Below are positions 8,188-17,464 of a stretch of 64,000 nucleotides of DNA, one piece after another; within the stretch, counting starts at the first letter, position 1, and each line of letters begins with the position of its first letter. The notes below the pieces were generated by a model. The model was not told the DNA's origin and did no database searches. It saw nothing but the letters and a program-made list of their open reading frames with translations. Position numbers and translations under genes: made by a program. The stretch comes from DASPWW01 sp963841715 (lineage in GTDB: Bacteria; Actinomycetota; Thermoleophilia; Solirubrobacterales; 70-9), in NCBI GenBank assembly GCA_963841715.1, contig CAWJDP010000001.1, positions 558,001 through 622,000 of the forward strand, in the 5' to 3' direction.

Positions 8188-9192
8188 CTACAGCCAGCCG
8201 CGGTGGCGGAAGTAGGTCAGCATCCCGACCAGCAGCGCGACCATCGACCCGATCAGGATCCAGAACGCCGTCAGGTCGTGCTCCCCGGGAAGCCCGACGT
8301 TCATCCCCCAGACGCTTGCGATCAGGGTCAGTGGGAGGACGACGACGCTGATCGCTGTCAGTACGCGGAGGATGTCGTTGACCCGGTGGGAGATCACCGA
8401 CTCGTTCGTCTCCTCGAGCGCCTCGATGACCTCCTTGTCGTTCTCGAGCATGTCCCAGATCCGTTCATGGGCGTCGACGACGTCGTCGAAGTAGATCTCG
8501 AGGTCGAGGTCCGGGGCCAGGAAGCGCCCCTTGACCTTCTCGAGGTCGCGCAGCACCGGCCGCTGCGGGCGGATCACCTTGCGGAAGTTGATGATCTCCT
8601 GCTTGACGTTGGAGATGTCGCGCACGATCTCCTCCGAGCGTCCCTCGAAGATCTCCTGCTCGACCGCGTCGAGCTTGTTGCCGATCTTGCGCAGCATCGG
8701 AAAGCAGTAGTCGAACGAGTCGTCGACGATCCGGTAGAGCAGGTAGCCGGCGCCGCGGGAGAAGATCTGCTCGCGCAGCTCCTCCTTCGCGCGGCAGCGC
8801 TCGAACAGGTACTCGAGTGGCTGCAGCGGCTGGTTCGGGATCGTGACCAGGAAGTCGGCGCCGACGAAGATGTCGAGCTCGCCCGCGTTCAGGCGCCCGA
8901 CCGAGGGGTCGTAGACGGGGAAGTGGAGGACGATGAACAGGTAGTCGGCGTACTCGTCGATCTTCGGCCGCTGGTTCCGCGACATCACGTCCTCGAGGTC
9001 GAGGGCGTGGAACTCGAAGTGCTCCTCGAGCCAGGCCCATTCGAGCGGGGTCGGGTCCTCGATATTCACCCACCGCAGGCCCTCACCCGCGATCTCCTCG
9101 ACGTTTGGCTTCAGCCGCTCAGGTGGGGCGGATGACGCGAGCGCGCGCGAACGCCCCAGACGTCGCAGCCTGGGCTTCGGGAGGTTCGGCAT
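8188..9192 (-). CDS. corA: CorA family magnesium/cobalt transporter
   Basis: A 334-residue inner-membrane divalent cation channel. Two C-terminal membrane helices flank the signature WGMNVGLPGEHD (GMN motif near residue 295), and the protein ends in the basic RHRGW typical after the second helix. A long charged cytoplasmic domain and a stalk helix (EALEETNESVISHRVNDIL) precede them. It starts at ATG and is divergent from the riboswitch-controlled thrC transcript. The stop is directly followed by the M23 peptidase frame. Mg2+ is the usual ion, but Co2+/Ni2+ cannot be excluded. Confidence 0.96.
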   Translation of the reverse strand: MPNLPKPRLRRLGRSRALASSAPPERLKPNVEEIAGEGLRWVNIEDPTPLEWAWLEEHFEFHALDLEDVMSRNQRPKIDEYADYLFIVLHFPVYDPSVGRLNAGELDIFVGADFLVTIPNQPLQPLEYLFERCRAKEELREQIFSRGAGYLLYRIVDDSFDYCFPMLRKIGNKLDAVEQEIFEGRSEEIVRDISNVKQEIINFRKVIRPQRPVLRDLEKVKGRFLAPDLDLEIYFDDVVDAHERIWDMLENDKEVIEALEETNESVISHRVNDILRVLTAISVVVLPLTLIASVWGMNVGLPGEHDLTAFWILIGSMVALLVGMLTYFRHRGWL

Positions 9193-9284
9193 CGGTCACG
9201 CTCATCGCCGTCATCTTCGGTCTCGCCCAAGGTTACGGCCTCACCGCGCGACTCGCCAGGCGCGGCGCGCCCACGATCGATCGG

Positions 9285-9312
9285 TTGCCGTGCGTCCGGT
9301 GCTTGGTATAAT
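9285..9312 (+). promoter_or_regulatory. Sigma-70-type promoter of the thrC-cysO transcript
   Basis: TTGCCG at 9285-9290 and a perfect TATAAT at 9307-9312, separated by 16 nt. Transcription would start near 9319, about ten nt before the first paired strand of the SAM riboswitch. It is the best -10 match in the window. Confidence 0.85.
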
Positions 9313-9325
9313 CACCCGCACATAG

Positions 9326-9440
9326 CCACCACATCGAGAGGGGCGGAGGGACTGGCCCGCAGAAGCCCCGGCAACCCCCCCACGACCGGGGATAGGTGCC
9401 AACTCCAGCAGGTGCATTTGCCTGGAAGATGTGAGTGGAA
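9326..9440 (+). promoter_or_regulatory. SAM-I (S-box) riboswitch
   Basis: Contains the S-box core GAGAGGGGCGGAGGGACTGG followed by CCCGGCAACC and GGTGCCAACTCC, in canonical order and spacing. P1 is formed by CACATC (9330-9335) and GATGTG (9428-9433), with a likely extension outside. S-box RNAs bind S-adenosylmethionine and usually shut genes off when SAM is high. Here the RNA precedes threonine synthase and a CysO-like sulfur carrier, so it adjusts aspartate-family flux and sulfur transfer to methionine/SAM supply. The core fits SAM-I better than SAM-IV. Confidence 0.93.
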
Positions 9441-9451
9441 GTCCCACACAG

Positions 9452-9483
9452 GACCTCTGCTCACACCAAGGCAGAGGTCTTAA
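9452..9483 (+). terminator. Riboswitch expression-platform hairpin
   Basis: GACCTCTGC (9452-9460) pairs perfectly with GCAGAGGTC (9471-9479) across a 10-nt loop and is followed by a short T-poor tail (TTAATCGTT). Its place between the aptamer and the thrC GTG suggests the SAM-dependent terminator, although the weak U tract leaves other mechanisms possible. Confidence 0.6.
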
Positions 9484-9513
9484 TCGTTACGAGGAAGGGC
9501 GAACGGAAAGCAA

Positions 9514-10757
9514 GTGGGACTGGAAGCGTTGAGGTGCAAGGAGTGCGGGAGCGAGTACCCGCTCGAGGCCCGCTTCGTGTGCGAGCAGTGCTTCGGCCCG
9601 CTCGAGGTCGCCTACGACCTCGGCGATCTCGACCCCGCACGAGGCTCAAGCGCAAGATCCAGGCCGGCTCGCACGGGATCTGGCGCTACACCGACTTCCT
9701 CCCGTTCGAGGAGCGGCCGCGCGACCCGCTCGAGCCGGGGATGACCCCGCTCGTCCGCGCCGACCGGCTCGCCGAGCGGCTCGGGATCGGCGAGCTGTGG
9801 GTCAAGAACGACGCCGCCAACCCGACCCACTCGTTCAAGGACCGGGTCGTCGCGGTCGCGCTCGCGAAGGCGCGCGAGCTCGGCTTCGACACCGTCGCCT
9901 GCGCCTCGACCGGGAACCTCGCCAACGCCGTCGCGGCGCACGCCGCGGCCGTCGGGCTGCGCTCGTACGTGTTCGTTCCCGCCGACCTCGAGGAGCAGAA
10001 GCTGCTGGCGACGCAGATCTACGGGACGACGCTCGTCGGGGTGCGCGGCAACTACGACGACGTCAACCGGCTGTGTACCGAGCTCGCCGAGTCGCGAGGG
10101 TGGGCGTTCGTGAACGTCAACCTGCGCCCGTACTACGCGGAGGGCTCGAAGACGCTCGCCTACGAGACCGTCGAGCAGCTCGGGTGGACGATCCCGGACC
10201 GTATCGTCGCCCCGATCGCCTCCGGCTCGATGTTCACGAAGCTCGGGCGGGGCCTGACCGAGTGGATGGAGCTCGGCCTCGTCGACGGCGAGCTTCCGAC
10301 CTTCAACGGCGCCCAGGCCGAGGGCTGCAGCCCGGTCGCGAGCGCGTTCGCCGACGGTAAGGACTTCTGCCGCCCGGTGAAGCCCGACACGATCGCGAAG
10401 AGCCTCGCGATCGGCAATCCGGCCGACGGCGTCTACGCACTCGACCTCGCGCGCAGCACCGAGGGCAGCATCGAGTCGGTGAGCGACGAGGAGATCCGCG
10501 CCGGGATCAGGCTGCTCGCCGAGACGACGGGGATCTTCACCGAGACCGCCGGCGGCGTCACGACCGCGGTGCTCGCGAAGCTCGCCGAGCGCGGCGAGAT
10601 CGATTCCGGCGAGCGCGTCGTCATCTACATCACCGGCGAGGGCCTGAAGACGCTCGACGCCGCACGCGAGAGCTTCGTCATGCACGAGATCGAGCCGAGC
10701 ACCGAATCGTTCGAGACGGTGCTCGAGCGCGATCAGGCGACCGCGGGGATGAGCTGA
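9514..10757 (+). CDS. thrC: Threonine synthase, apparent frameshift near codon 43
   Basis: PLP enzyme converting O-phosphohomoserine to threonine, about 414 residues after correction. The N terminus (GLEALRCKECGSEYPLEA, FVCEQCFGPLEVAYDL) is the zinc-ribbon-like lead of actinobacterial ThrC. The catalytic part has NPTHSFKDRVV with the PLP lysine, ACASTGNLANAVAAHA, and ASGSMFTKLGRGL. The two parts lie in different frames: one base is missing around 9641-9645, where DLDPAR should continue into LKRKIQAG. Since the gene is normally essential, a sequencing error is the likely cause. It starts at GTG with GGAAAG 5 nt upstream, and its stop overlaps cysO (TGATG). Confidence 0.92.
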
Positions 10758-11029
10758 TGGCGGTGACGGTCAAGGTCCCGGCGCAGCTGCGTGCCGTCAC
10801 CGGGGGCGAGGGCGAGATCGAGGTCGACGGCACGACCGTCGGCGAGGCGCTGGACGCGGTCTTTGCCCAGCACGAGGAGCTTCGCGAGCGGATCACCGAG
10901 GACGGCGACCTGCGCCGGTTCGTGAACGTCTACGTCTCAGGCGAGGACATCCGCTTCCGCGACGGCCTCGAGACGCCGATCTCCGACGGCGACGAGGTGA
11001 CGATCCTCCCCGCCGTCGCCGGCGGCTAG
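10757..11029 (+). CDS. cysO: CysO-like sulfur carrier protein (MoaD/ThiS fold)
   Basis: A 90-residue ubiquitin-like carrier ending in VTILPAVAGG; the terminal Gly-Gly is thiocarboxylated in this family. The segment RRFVNVYVSGEDIRF...GLETPISDGDEVTILP closely follows mycobacterial CysO, which delivers sulfur to the cysteine synthase CysM, more than MoaD or ThiS. It overlaps the thrC stop by one nt and shares the SAM riboswitch. CysM and the Mec peptidase that pair with CysO in mycobacteria are not in the window. A role in cysteine or homocysteine formation is inferred. Confidence 0.85.
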   Translation: MAVTVKVPAQLRAVTGGEGEIEVDGTTVGEALDAVFAQHEELRERITEDGDLRRFVNVYVSGEDIRFRDGLETPISDGDEVTILPAVAGG

Positions 11030-11105
11030 CCCGCGGTCGCGTCGATACGCCGGGCTGCGGCATGATTGGCCCAGTGGACGGGGACGGGACGCGGTCGGCA
11101 GCGTC

Positions 11106-11829
11106 GTGATCCTGTGCGGCGGGCGCGGCACGAGGCTGCAGGAGCAGACGCGCTCGATCCCGAAGGCGCTGGTCGAGATCGGCGGGCGCGCCGATCCTCT
11201 GGCACGTGATCCGGATCTACGCCGCGCAGGGCCTGCGGCGGTTCGTGCTCTGCACCGGCTACCGCGGGGAGATGATCGACGCGCTTCGTCGACGCTGATG
11301 AGTGGCCCGAGCCGGTCGAGATCGAGTGCGTGGACACCGGTCCCGACACCCCGACCGGAGGGCGGATCGCGCGGATCGCCGACCACGTCGCCGGCGGCAG
11401 CTTCTGCGTCACCTACTCGGACGGGGTCGCCGACATCGACATCGAGTCGCTGCTGCGCTTCCACCGCGCGCACGGCGACCTCGCGACGGTCACGGTGGTG
11501 CGCCCACGCGGCCAGTTCGGCGTCGCCGAGCTCGACCGCGACGACCGCGTGATCGAGTTTCGCGAGAAGCCGCCGCTCGAGCACTGGGTGAACGGCGGCT
11601 TCATGTGCTTCGAGCCCGGGGCGCTCGACTACCTCGCCGAGGACAGCGTGCTCGAGGAGGAGCCACTGGCGAGCGCCTCGCCGCCGACGGCCGGCTGCGC
11701 GCCTACCGCCACGAGGGGTTCTGGGACTGCATGGACACCTACAAGGACGCCGTGATGCTGAACGACCTCTGGGACACGGGCGAGGCGCCGTGGCGGGTGT
11801 GGGAATGGCAGCGGGCACGGCCCTCGTAA
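11106..11829 (+). pseudogene. Sugar-1-phosphate nucleotidyltransferase (RfbF/glucose-1-P cytidylyltransferase-like), three apparent frameshifts
   Basis: Reassembled across three frames this is about 240 residues: VILCGGRGTRLQEQT with SIPKALVEIGGR, then PILWHVIRIYAAQG, then FVDADEWPEPVE and TPTGGRIARIADHV, FCVTYSDGVADID, HWVNGGFMCFEPG, and the tail HEGFWDCMDTYKD. This is the pattern of glucose-1-phosphate cytidylyltransferases. Breaks lie near 11188-11191 (one extra base), 11283-11285 (one extra) and 11668-11671 (one missing or two extra). It starts at GTG and its end overlaps the epimerase gene. It is either a decayed gene or a victim of local sequencing error; conservation after each break favours error. 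Confidence 0.75.
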
Positions 11830-12798
11830 CCGGCGGCCGCGGGTTCGTCGGCGCGTGGCTCGCTCGGGCGCTGCTCGACGAGGGGTTGCGGGTCGCCAGC
11901 CTCGACGCGCCGAGCTCGGGGCGTCCCTCGACGCCGGCGCTGCTCGGGATCGAGGGCGAGATCGAGGAGGTGAACTGTGACCTGCGCTACGCCGAGGGGG
12001 TCGCGGAGGCACTCGCGGGCGTCGGCGCCGAGGTTGTCTTCCACCTCGCGGCGCGGACGATCGTCGGGGACGCGGCGCGCGCGCCCGCCGAGGCGCTCGA
12101 CACAAATGTCCGCGGGACGTGGACCGTGCTCGAAGCGTGCCGTGAGGCGGGGGTGGGGCGGGTCGTCGTCGCCTCCTCGGACAAGGCCTACGGCGCCCCT
12201 GACGAGCTTCCCTACCGCGAGGACTTTGCGCTCCGCCCGACGGCGCCCTACGAGGTGAGCAAGGCGGCGGCGGACCTGATCGCGCGCAGCTACTGGTCGT
12301 CGCACCGCCTCCCGGTCGCGGTGACGCGGTTCGCCAACATCTACGGTGGAGGGGACACGAACTTTTCCCGGCTCGTCCCCGAGACGGTGAGCGCGACGCT
12401 CGACGGTCGCGCCCCGGTGCTGCGCTCCGACGGCTCCCCCGAGCGCGACCTGATGTACGTCGAGGACGCCGCGCGCGCGTACCTCGCGATCGCCGGGGCG
12501 CTCGAGCGCGGCGAGGGCCGCGGCGAGGCGTTCAACGCCGGCGGCGAGCGCCCGTACGCCGTGCGCGAGATCGTCGAGCTGATCTGCCGCCTCTCTCACG
12601 CCCACGTCGAGCCCGAGATCGAGGGCGCCGGCAATCCCGACGGGCGAGATCGACCGCCAGTACGTCGACTCGACGAAGCTGCGCGAGCTGACGGGCTGGC
12701 GCGCCGAGGTCAGCCTCGAGGACGGCCTCCACCGGACGATCGACTGGTACCGCGAGCACCCGGAGGTGCGACCCACGGTTGAATCGGCGCGCGGCTAG
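11805..12798 (+). CDS. NAD-dependent epimerase/dehydratase (CDP-glucose 4,6-dehydratase-like), frameshift near the 3' end
   Basis: Extended short-chain dehydrogenase of about 330 residues. It shows VTGGRGFVGAWLARAL (G-x2-G-x2-G), the VFHLAAR strand, the SSDKAYG active-site segment and PYEVSKAAADL with the Y-x3-K pair, then RFANIYGGGDTNFSRLVP. The GGGD/LVP features and the adjoining cytidylyltransferase-like gene suggest a CDP-glucose or related sugar 4,6-dehydratase. One extra base near 12643-12646 shifts the frame; after correction the end reads EIDRQYVDSTKLRELTGW. It starts at ATG inside the end of the previous gene. Confidence 0.82.
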
Positions 12799-13030
12799 GG
12801 AGCGCGAGCAGGACGTCGGGGAACCGGGAGATCGTCCGCACGGGCTCGCTGAGACGGAAGACCACGAGTCGCAGACAAGCGATGCGCGGTGGAGTCACCG
12901 GGTGCGTACCACGAGGCGGTCGCCGAAGGGCGTCGGCCGGCGCTGCCGACCGTGCGGGACGCGGTTCCCGAGATGACGTCACTCCGATCCTCCGGGTGGG
13001 ACGGGGGCGTCGAGCGGAGATACTCGGACC

Positions 13031-13321
13031 GTGACGGAGATCCGCGCTCGCGACGGGGTGCTGAGGTTTGACGGAGAGGTCCTCGAGATGTTCGGCTGGG
13101 GCCAGGTGCGCTCGGCGCGAATGCACGTGCTGCAGATCGTCGAGGCCGAGATCAAGGAGGGGGAGGGCTCGCGCCTGTTCCTGATCCTCCACGTGGCCGG
13201 CTTCCGCGCCGGCCCGCCGACGCCGCAGTCGATCCTGATGGACAAGGAGCACAGGCCCGAGCTCGAGGGACTGCTCGCCGAGATCCAGTCCGCATCGGCG
13301 GCCCAAGGGCGCATTGATTAG
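13031..13321 (+). CDS. Hypothetical protein, 96 residues
   Basis: I do not recognise a family. It is a soluble, mixed alpha/beta-looking protein (TEIRARDGVLRFDGEVLE, RSARMHVLQIVEAEIKEGEG, LFLILHVAGFRAG). The short beta-rich N terminus could be a PH-like or DUF-type fold. It starts at GTG; a GATACT hexamer 12 nt upstream and the absence of a Shine-Dalgarno sequence suggest a leaderless mRNA. The FAD oxidoreductase follows after 12 nt. The 232 nt upstream (12799-13030) show no convincing gene. Confidence 0.6.
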   Translation: MTEIRARDGVLRFDGEVLEMFGWGQVRSARMHVLQIVEAEIKEGEGSRLFLILHVAGFRAGPPTPQSILMDKEHRPELEGLLAEIQSASAAQGRID

Positions 13322-13333
13322 AGTGCCGCGCCG

Positions 13334-14698
13334 ATGAGCGACTACTCAGGACTTTCGATCTCGGGACGCATCGCGACGCCCGGCGACTCCGATTGGGACG
13401 AGGCGCGGCTGACCTGGAACCTCGCCGCCAATCAGGATCCCGACGCGGTCGCGTTCGTCGAGAGCGCGGACGACGTAGCCGCGGTGCTCAAGTTCGCCGC
13501 CGCGAACGAACTCAATGTCCTCGGCCAGAGCACCGGCCACGGCGCGGTCGCGGCGGGCGCGATGGAGGGGACGATCGTGATCAAGACCGAGCGCATGCGG
13601 GGCGTGGAGGTCGACGCCGACGCGGAGAGTGCCCGCGTCGAGGCCGGCGTGCTTGCGCTCGAGCTCGGCGAAGCCGCTCAGGCCAAGGGGTTGTCCTATT
13701 TCCCCGGCTCCTCGCCCGACGTCGGCGTTGCCGGCTTCTCGCTCGGCGGCGGCCTCGGCTGGCTCGGCCGCCGCTACGGCTTCGCGTGCAACCGGATCAC
13801 AGCGATCGAGCTCGTGACCGCGGACGGCGAGGCCCGGACGGTCGACGCCGAGAGCGAGCCGGACCTGTTCTGGGCGCTGCGCGGCGGCGGCGGGGGCTAC
13901 GCGATCGTCACCGCTCTGCATTTCGCACTCGCCCCGGTCGCCGAGGTCTACGGCGGGACGATCGTCTTCCCCGCCGCGGTCGGCGCGGAGGGCTTCCACG
14001 CCTATCGCGACTGGACAGAGACGCTGCCCGACGAGGCGACCACGATCGGGCGCTTTCTGCGCCCGCCGCCGCTCCCGGACGTCCCCGAGCCGCTCCGGGA
14101 CACGCCGCTGTTCACGATCGGGATGGCATTCATCGGCGACGAGGACGAGGGCGCGAAGCTGTTCGCCCCGATCCGCGCGCTCGGCGAGCCGCTCGTCGAC
14201 ATGGTCCAGAAGATGCCCGCCGTCGGGTTGAGCCGCATCCACATGGACCCGGAGAACCCGGTTCCCGGGCTCGGCCATCATCGCCTGATCCAGGAACTGC
14301 CGGACGGCGCGATCGACAAGTTCGTCGACGCCGTCGGGGTCGAGATGGACTCTCCGCTGCTCCTCGCCGAGCTGCGCCAGCTCGGCGGTGCGCTGGGACG
14401 GTCGGCCGCGAACGCCGGCGCGCTCGAGAAGCTCGACGCGGCGTACGCCTTGTACGCGGTTGGGATCCTGGCGAGCCCCGAGATCGGCCAGGCGGTGGAG
14501 GCCAAGCTCGACGAGCTCCACGATGCGATGGACTCGTGGGCGGCCGGCGGCGGCTACTTCAACTTCGCCGAGCGCTCTTGCGAAGTCGAGGCGATCCTCC
14601 CGGCGGATGTGTGCGCGCGCCTACGCACGGTCAAGAAGCAGTACGACCCAGCCGGCCTGATCCGCGCCAACCACCAGCTGGCGCTCGAGCGGGCCTAG
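13334..14698 (+). CDS. FAD-binding oxidoreductase, berberine-bridge-enzyme type
   Basis: A 454-residue PCMH-fold flavoenzyme. The FAD domain covers about residues 30-200: the QSTGHGAV loop carries the His expected to bind flavin covalently; PGSSPDVGVAGFSLGGGLGWLGRRYG follows; FWALRGGGGGYAIVTAL closes it. The C-terminal BBE motif is YDPAGLIRANHQL. The Cys of bicovalent BBE enzymes appears to be missing (GVAGFSLGGG at that site), so single attachment is likely. The substrate, often a sugar, alcohol or secondary metabolite, is unknown. No signal peptide is seen. Confidence 0.88.
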   Translation: MSDYSGLSISGRIATPGDSDWDEARLTWNLAANQDPDAVAFVESADDVAAVLKFAAANELNVLGQSTGHGAVAAGAMEGTIVIKTERMRGVEVDADAESARVEAGVLALELGEAAQAKGLSYFPGSSPDVGVAGFSLGGGLGWLGRRYGFACNRITAIELVTADGEARTVDAESEPDLFWALRGGGGGYAIVTALHFALAPVAEVYGGTIVFPAAVGAEGFHAYRDWTETLPDEATTIGRFLRPPPLPDVPEPLRDTPLFTIGMAFIGDEDEGAKLFAPIRALGEPLVDMVQKMPAVGLSRIHMDPENPVPGLGHHRLIQELPDGAIDKFVDAVGVEMDSPLLLAELRQLGGALGRSAANAGALEKLDAAYALYAVGILASPEIGQAVEAKLDELHDAMDSWAAGGGYFNFAERSCEVEAILPADVCARLRTVKKQYDPAGLIRANHQLALERA

Positions 14699-14717
14699 CC
14701 CGACCCCACCTACGGAG

Positions 14718-14790
14718 CACGCCCGGCAGGATTCGAACCTGCGACTTCCGCCTCCGGAGGGCGGCGCTCTATCCACTGAGCTACGGGCGC
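14718..14790 (-). tRNA. tRNA-Arg (anticodon CCG)
   Basis: The reverse strand folds as a cloverleaf: acceptor GCGCCCG/CGGGCGT (first pair G-U), D arm around AGCTCAGTGG, anticodon stem CCGCC/GGCGG with loop CTCCGGA and anticodon CCG, and T arm GCAGGTTCGAATCCTGC. Discriminator base is G; the CCA end is not encoded. It decodes CGG, a common codon in this GC-rich genome. Confidence 0.97.
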
Positions 14791-14860
14791 TTACGCGCCC
14801 AGTCTAGCCCCGCGCACGGGCCTTCCCGTCGCCCTCGCCGCCGCGACGTAGGCTCTCGGC

Positions 14861-15853
14861 ATGGACCTGTCGCTGGTCTTTCTCGGCACCGGGGGGTCGG
14901 TGCCCACCGCCCGCCGCGCGACGGCGTGCCTGATGCTGCGCCGCGGCGGCGAGCGGCTGCTGTTCGACTGCGGCGAGGGCGCCCAGCGCCAGATGCAGCG
15001 CTCTACGGGGCTCGTCCAGCTCGACGCGATCCACCTCACCCACTACCACGCCGACCACTACCTCGGGCTTCCCGGGCTGCTGAAGACCTACGACCTCCAG
15101 GGTCGCGAGGTCCCGCTGCGGGTCGTCGGCCCGCCGGGACTCGCCGAGCTGTTCAAGGCGCTGCGCCGGATCTTCGGCGAGCTCCGCTACGACCTCGAGC
15201 TCGTCGAGCTCGACGCCGGCGACGCCGTTTCCGGCGACGGCTACGAGGTGCGCACGTTCCCGGTCAGCCACAGGGTTCGGGCGTACGGCTACGCGATCGT
15301 CGAGGCGGCGCGCCCGGGGCGCTTCGACCCCGACCGCGCGCGCGAGCTCGGCGTCGAGCCGGGCCCGGCGTTCAGCGCCCTGCAGCGCGGAGAGGACGTT
15401 CCCGGATCCGACGGCGTCGTCCACCCCGACGACGTGATGGGCGCCGAGAGGGTGGGACGGCGGATCGTGATCACGGGCGACACCGCGCCCTGCGAGACGA
15501 CCGAGCTCGCGGCGCGCGGCGCCTCGCTGCTCGTCCACGACGGGAGCTTCGCGGCCGAGGAGGCGGAGCGGGCGGCCGACACCGGCCACTCGACCGTCCA
15601 GGGGGCCGCGGCGCTCGCCCGCAAGGCGGACGTCGAGCTGCTCGCGCTCGTGCACGCATCGTCGCGCTACAACGTCGGCGAGCTCCTCGCCGAGGCGCGC
15701 GAGGTCTACCCCGACGCGATCGCCCCGCGCGACTTCGACGTCGTCGAGATCCCGTTCCCTGAGCGGGGCGAGCCGAAGCTCGTTCCGCGCGGGGCGCTCG
15801 AAACTGGACCCGACCGGCGCGCCGAGCCCGTCGCGGCTGAGGACGACGGCTAA
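14861..15853 (+). CDS. rnz: Ribonuclease Z
   Basis: MBL-fold endonuclease that trims tRNA 3' ends, 330 residues. It shows the N-terminal FLGTGGSVPT, the ligands HLTHYHADHYLGLPG, FPVSHRVRAYGYAI, VITGDTAPC, and HDGSFAAEE with a distal His in TGHSTVQGAA. It lies immediately downstream, on the other strand, of a tRNA gene without an encoded CCA, the kind of precursor RNase Z matures. The ATG is preceded by TAGGCT 12 nt upstream with no Shine-Dalgarno, suggesting leaderless transcription. An arylsulfatase-like activity is unlikely given the full RNase Z layout. Confidence 0.93.
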   Translation: MDLSLVFLGTGGSVPTARRATACLMLRRGGERLLFDCGEGAQRQMQRSTGLVQLDAIHLTHYHADHYLGLPGLLKTYDLQGREVPLRVVGPPGLAELFKALRRIFGELRYDLELVELDAGDAVSGDGYEVRTFPVSHRVRAYGYAIVEAARPGRFDPDRARELGVEPGPAFSALQRGEDVPGSDGVVHPDDVMGAERVGRRIVITGDTAPCETTELAARGASLLVHDGSFAAEEAERAADTGHSTVQGAAALARKADVELLALVHASSRYNVGELLAEAREVYPDAIAPRDFDVVEIPFPERGEPKLVPRGALETGPDRRAEPVAAEDDG

Positions 15854-15874
15854 GGACGCATCGGCCCCCGCTGC

Positions 15875-15925
15875 TACGCTGGCCGCCGATCCTTTAACCC
15901 GGTCCCGAGAGGCCAGGAAGGAGCG
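15875..15925 (+). promoter_or_regulatory. pyr operon leader with PyrR-binding loop
   Basis: A TACGCT -10-like hexamer (15875-15880) precedes a short leader holding GGTCCCGAGAGGCC at 15901-15914. This matches the PyrR-binding consensus (A-R-U-C-C-N-G-N-G-A-G-G-Y-U) at all but the outer bases. Flanking CCTT (15891-15894) can pair with AAGG (15918-15921), the start of the pyrR Shine-Dalgarno AAGGAG. PyrR bound to UMP would therefore hide the ribosome site, which is translational repression as described for mycobacteria. No terminator is seen. Confidence 0.8.
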
Positions 15926-15929
15926 CAGT

Positions 15930-16504
15930 GTGAACGAGAGGGTCGTCCTCGACGGCGACGACGTGCGGCGCACGCTGGTGCGGATCGCGCACGAGATCGT
16001 CGAGAAGAATCCCGAGGCGGACGGTGTCGCCCTGGTCGGCATCCACACGCGGGGAGCGGCGCTTGCAACCCGGCTCCATGTCCTCGTCGGCGAGCTGCGC
16101 GGCACGGACGTCCCGCTCGGCGATCTCGACATCTCCTTCTACCGCGACGACATCGACGCCCGCGAGCCGGGCGCGCAGCCGGTCGTCCACTCCACGCACC
16201 TCGACTTCGAGCTCGCCGGGCGCACGATCGTGCTTGTCGACGACGTCCTGTTCACCGGCCGCACGGTGCGGGCGGCGATCGACGCCCTGTTCGACTACGG
16301 GCGCCCGGCCCGGGTCCAGCTCGCCGTGCTCGCCGACCGCGGCCATCGCGAGCTCCCGATCCGCCCCGACTACGTCGGCAAGAACCTGCCGACCGCGCGC
16401 GAGGAGCGCGTCAACGTCCGCGTCGAGGAGATCGACTCGGTCGACGAGGTGACGATCGAATCGCGCGAGCAGGCGGGCGTGGCGGCGGGCGAGGAGGAGG
16501 GCGG

Positions 16505-16508
<4 letters not shown>
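15930..16508 (+). CDS. pyrR: Bifunctional pyr operon regulator/uracil phosphoribosyltransferase
   Basis: A 192-residue type I PRTase. The PRPP-binding motif is VLVDDVLFTGRTVRAA; other family segments are VGIHTRGAALATRL and LADRGHRELPIRPDYVGKN. It binds its own leader RNA when charged with UMP and represses the operon. It starts at GTG with AAGGAG 6 nt upstream, overlapping the predicted RNA target. The C terminus has an extra acidic tail (GVAAGEEEGG). Its stop overlaps the pyrB start by ATGA, so coupling is tight. Confidence 0.96.

Positions 16509-17460
<952 letters not shown>

Positions 17461-17464
<4 letters not shown>

Noticed and set aside
11106..12798. A CDP-sugar antigen cluster
   Set aside because: Only two genes, both broken, with no transferase or transporter next to them; too little to call a cluster.
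12799..13030. Possible gene between the epimerase and the 96-residue protein
   Set aside because: Short frames here give no plausible protein; only the GATACT hexamer near the end is meaningful.
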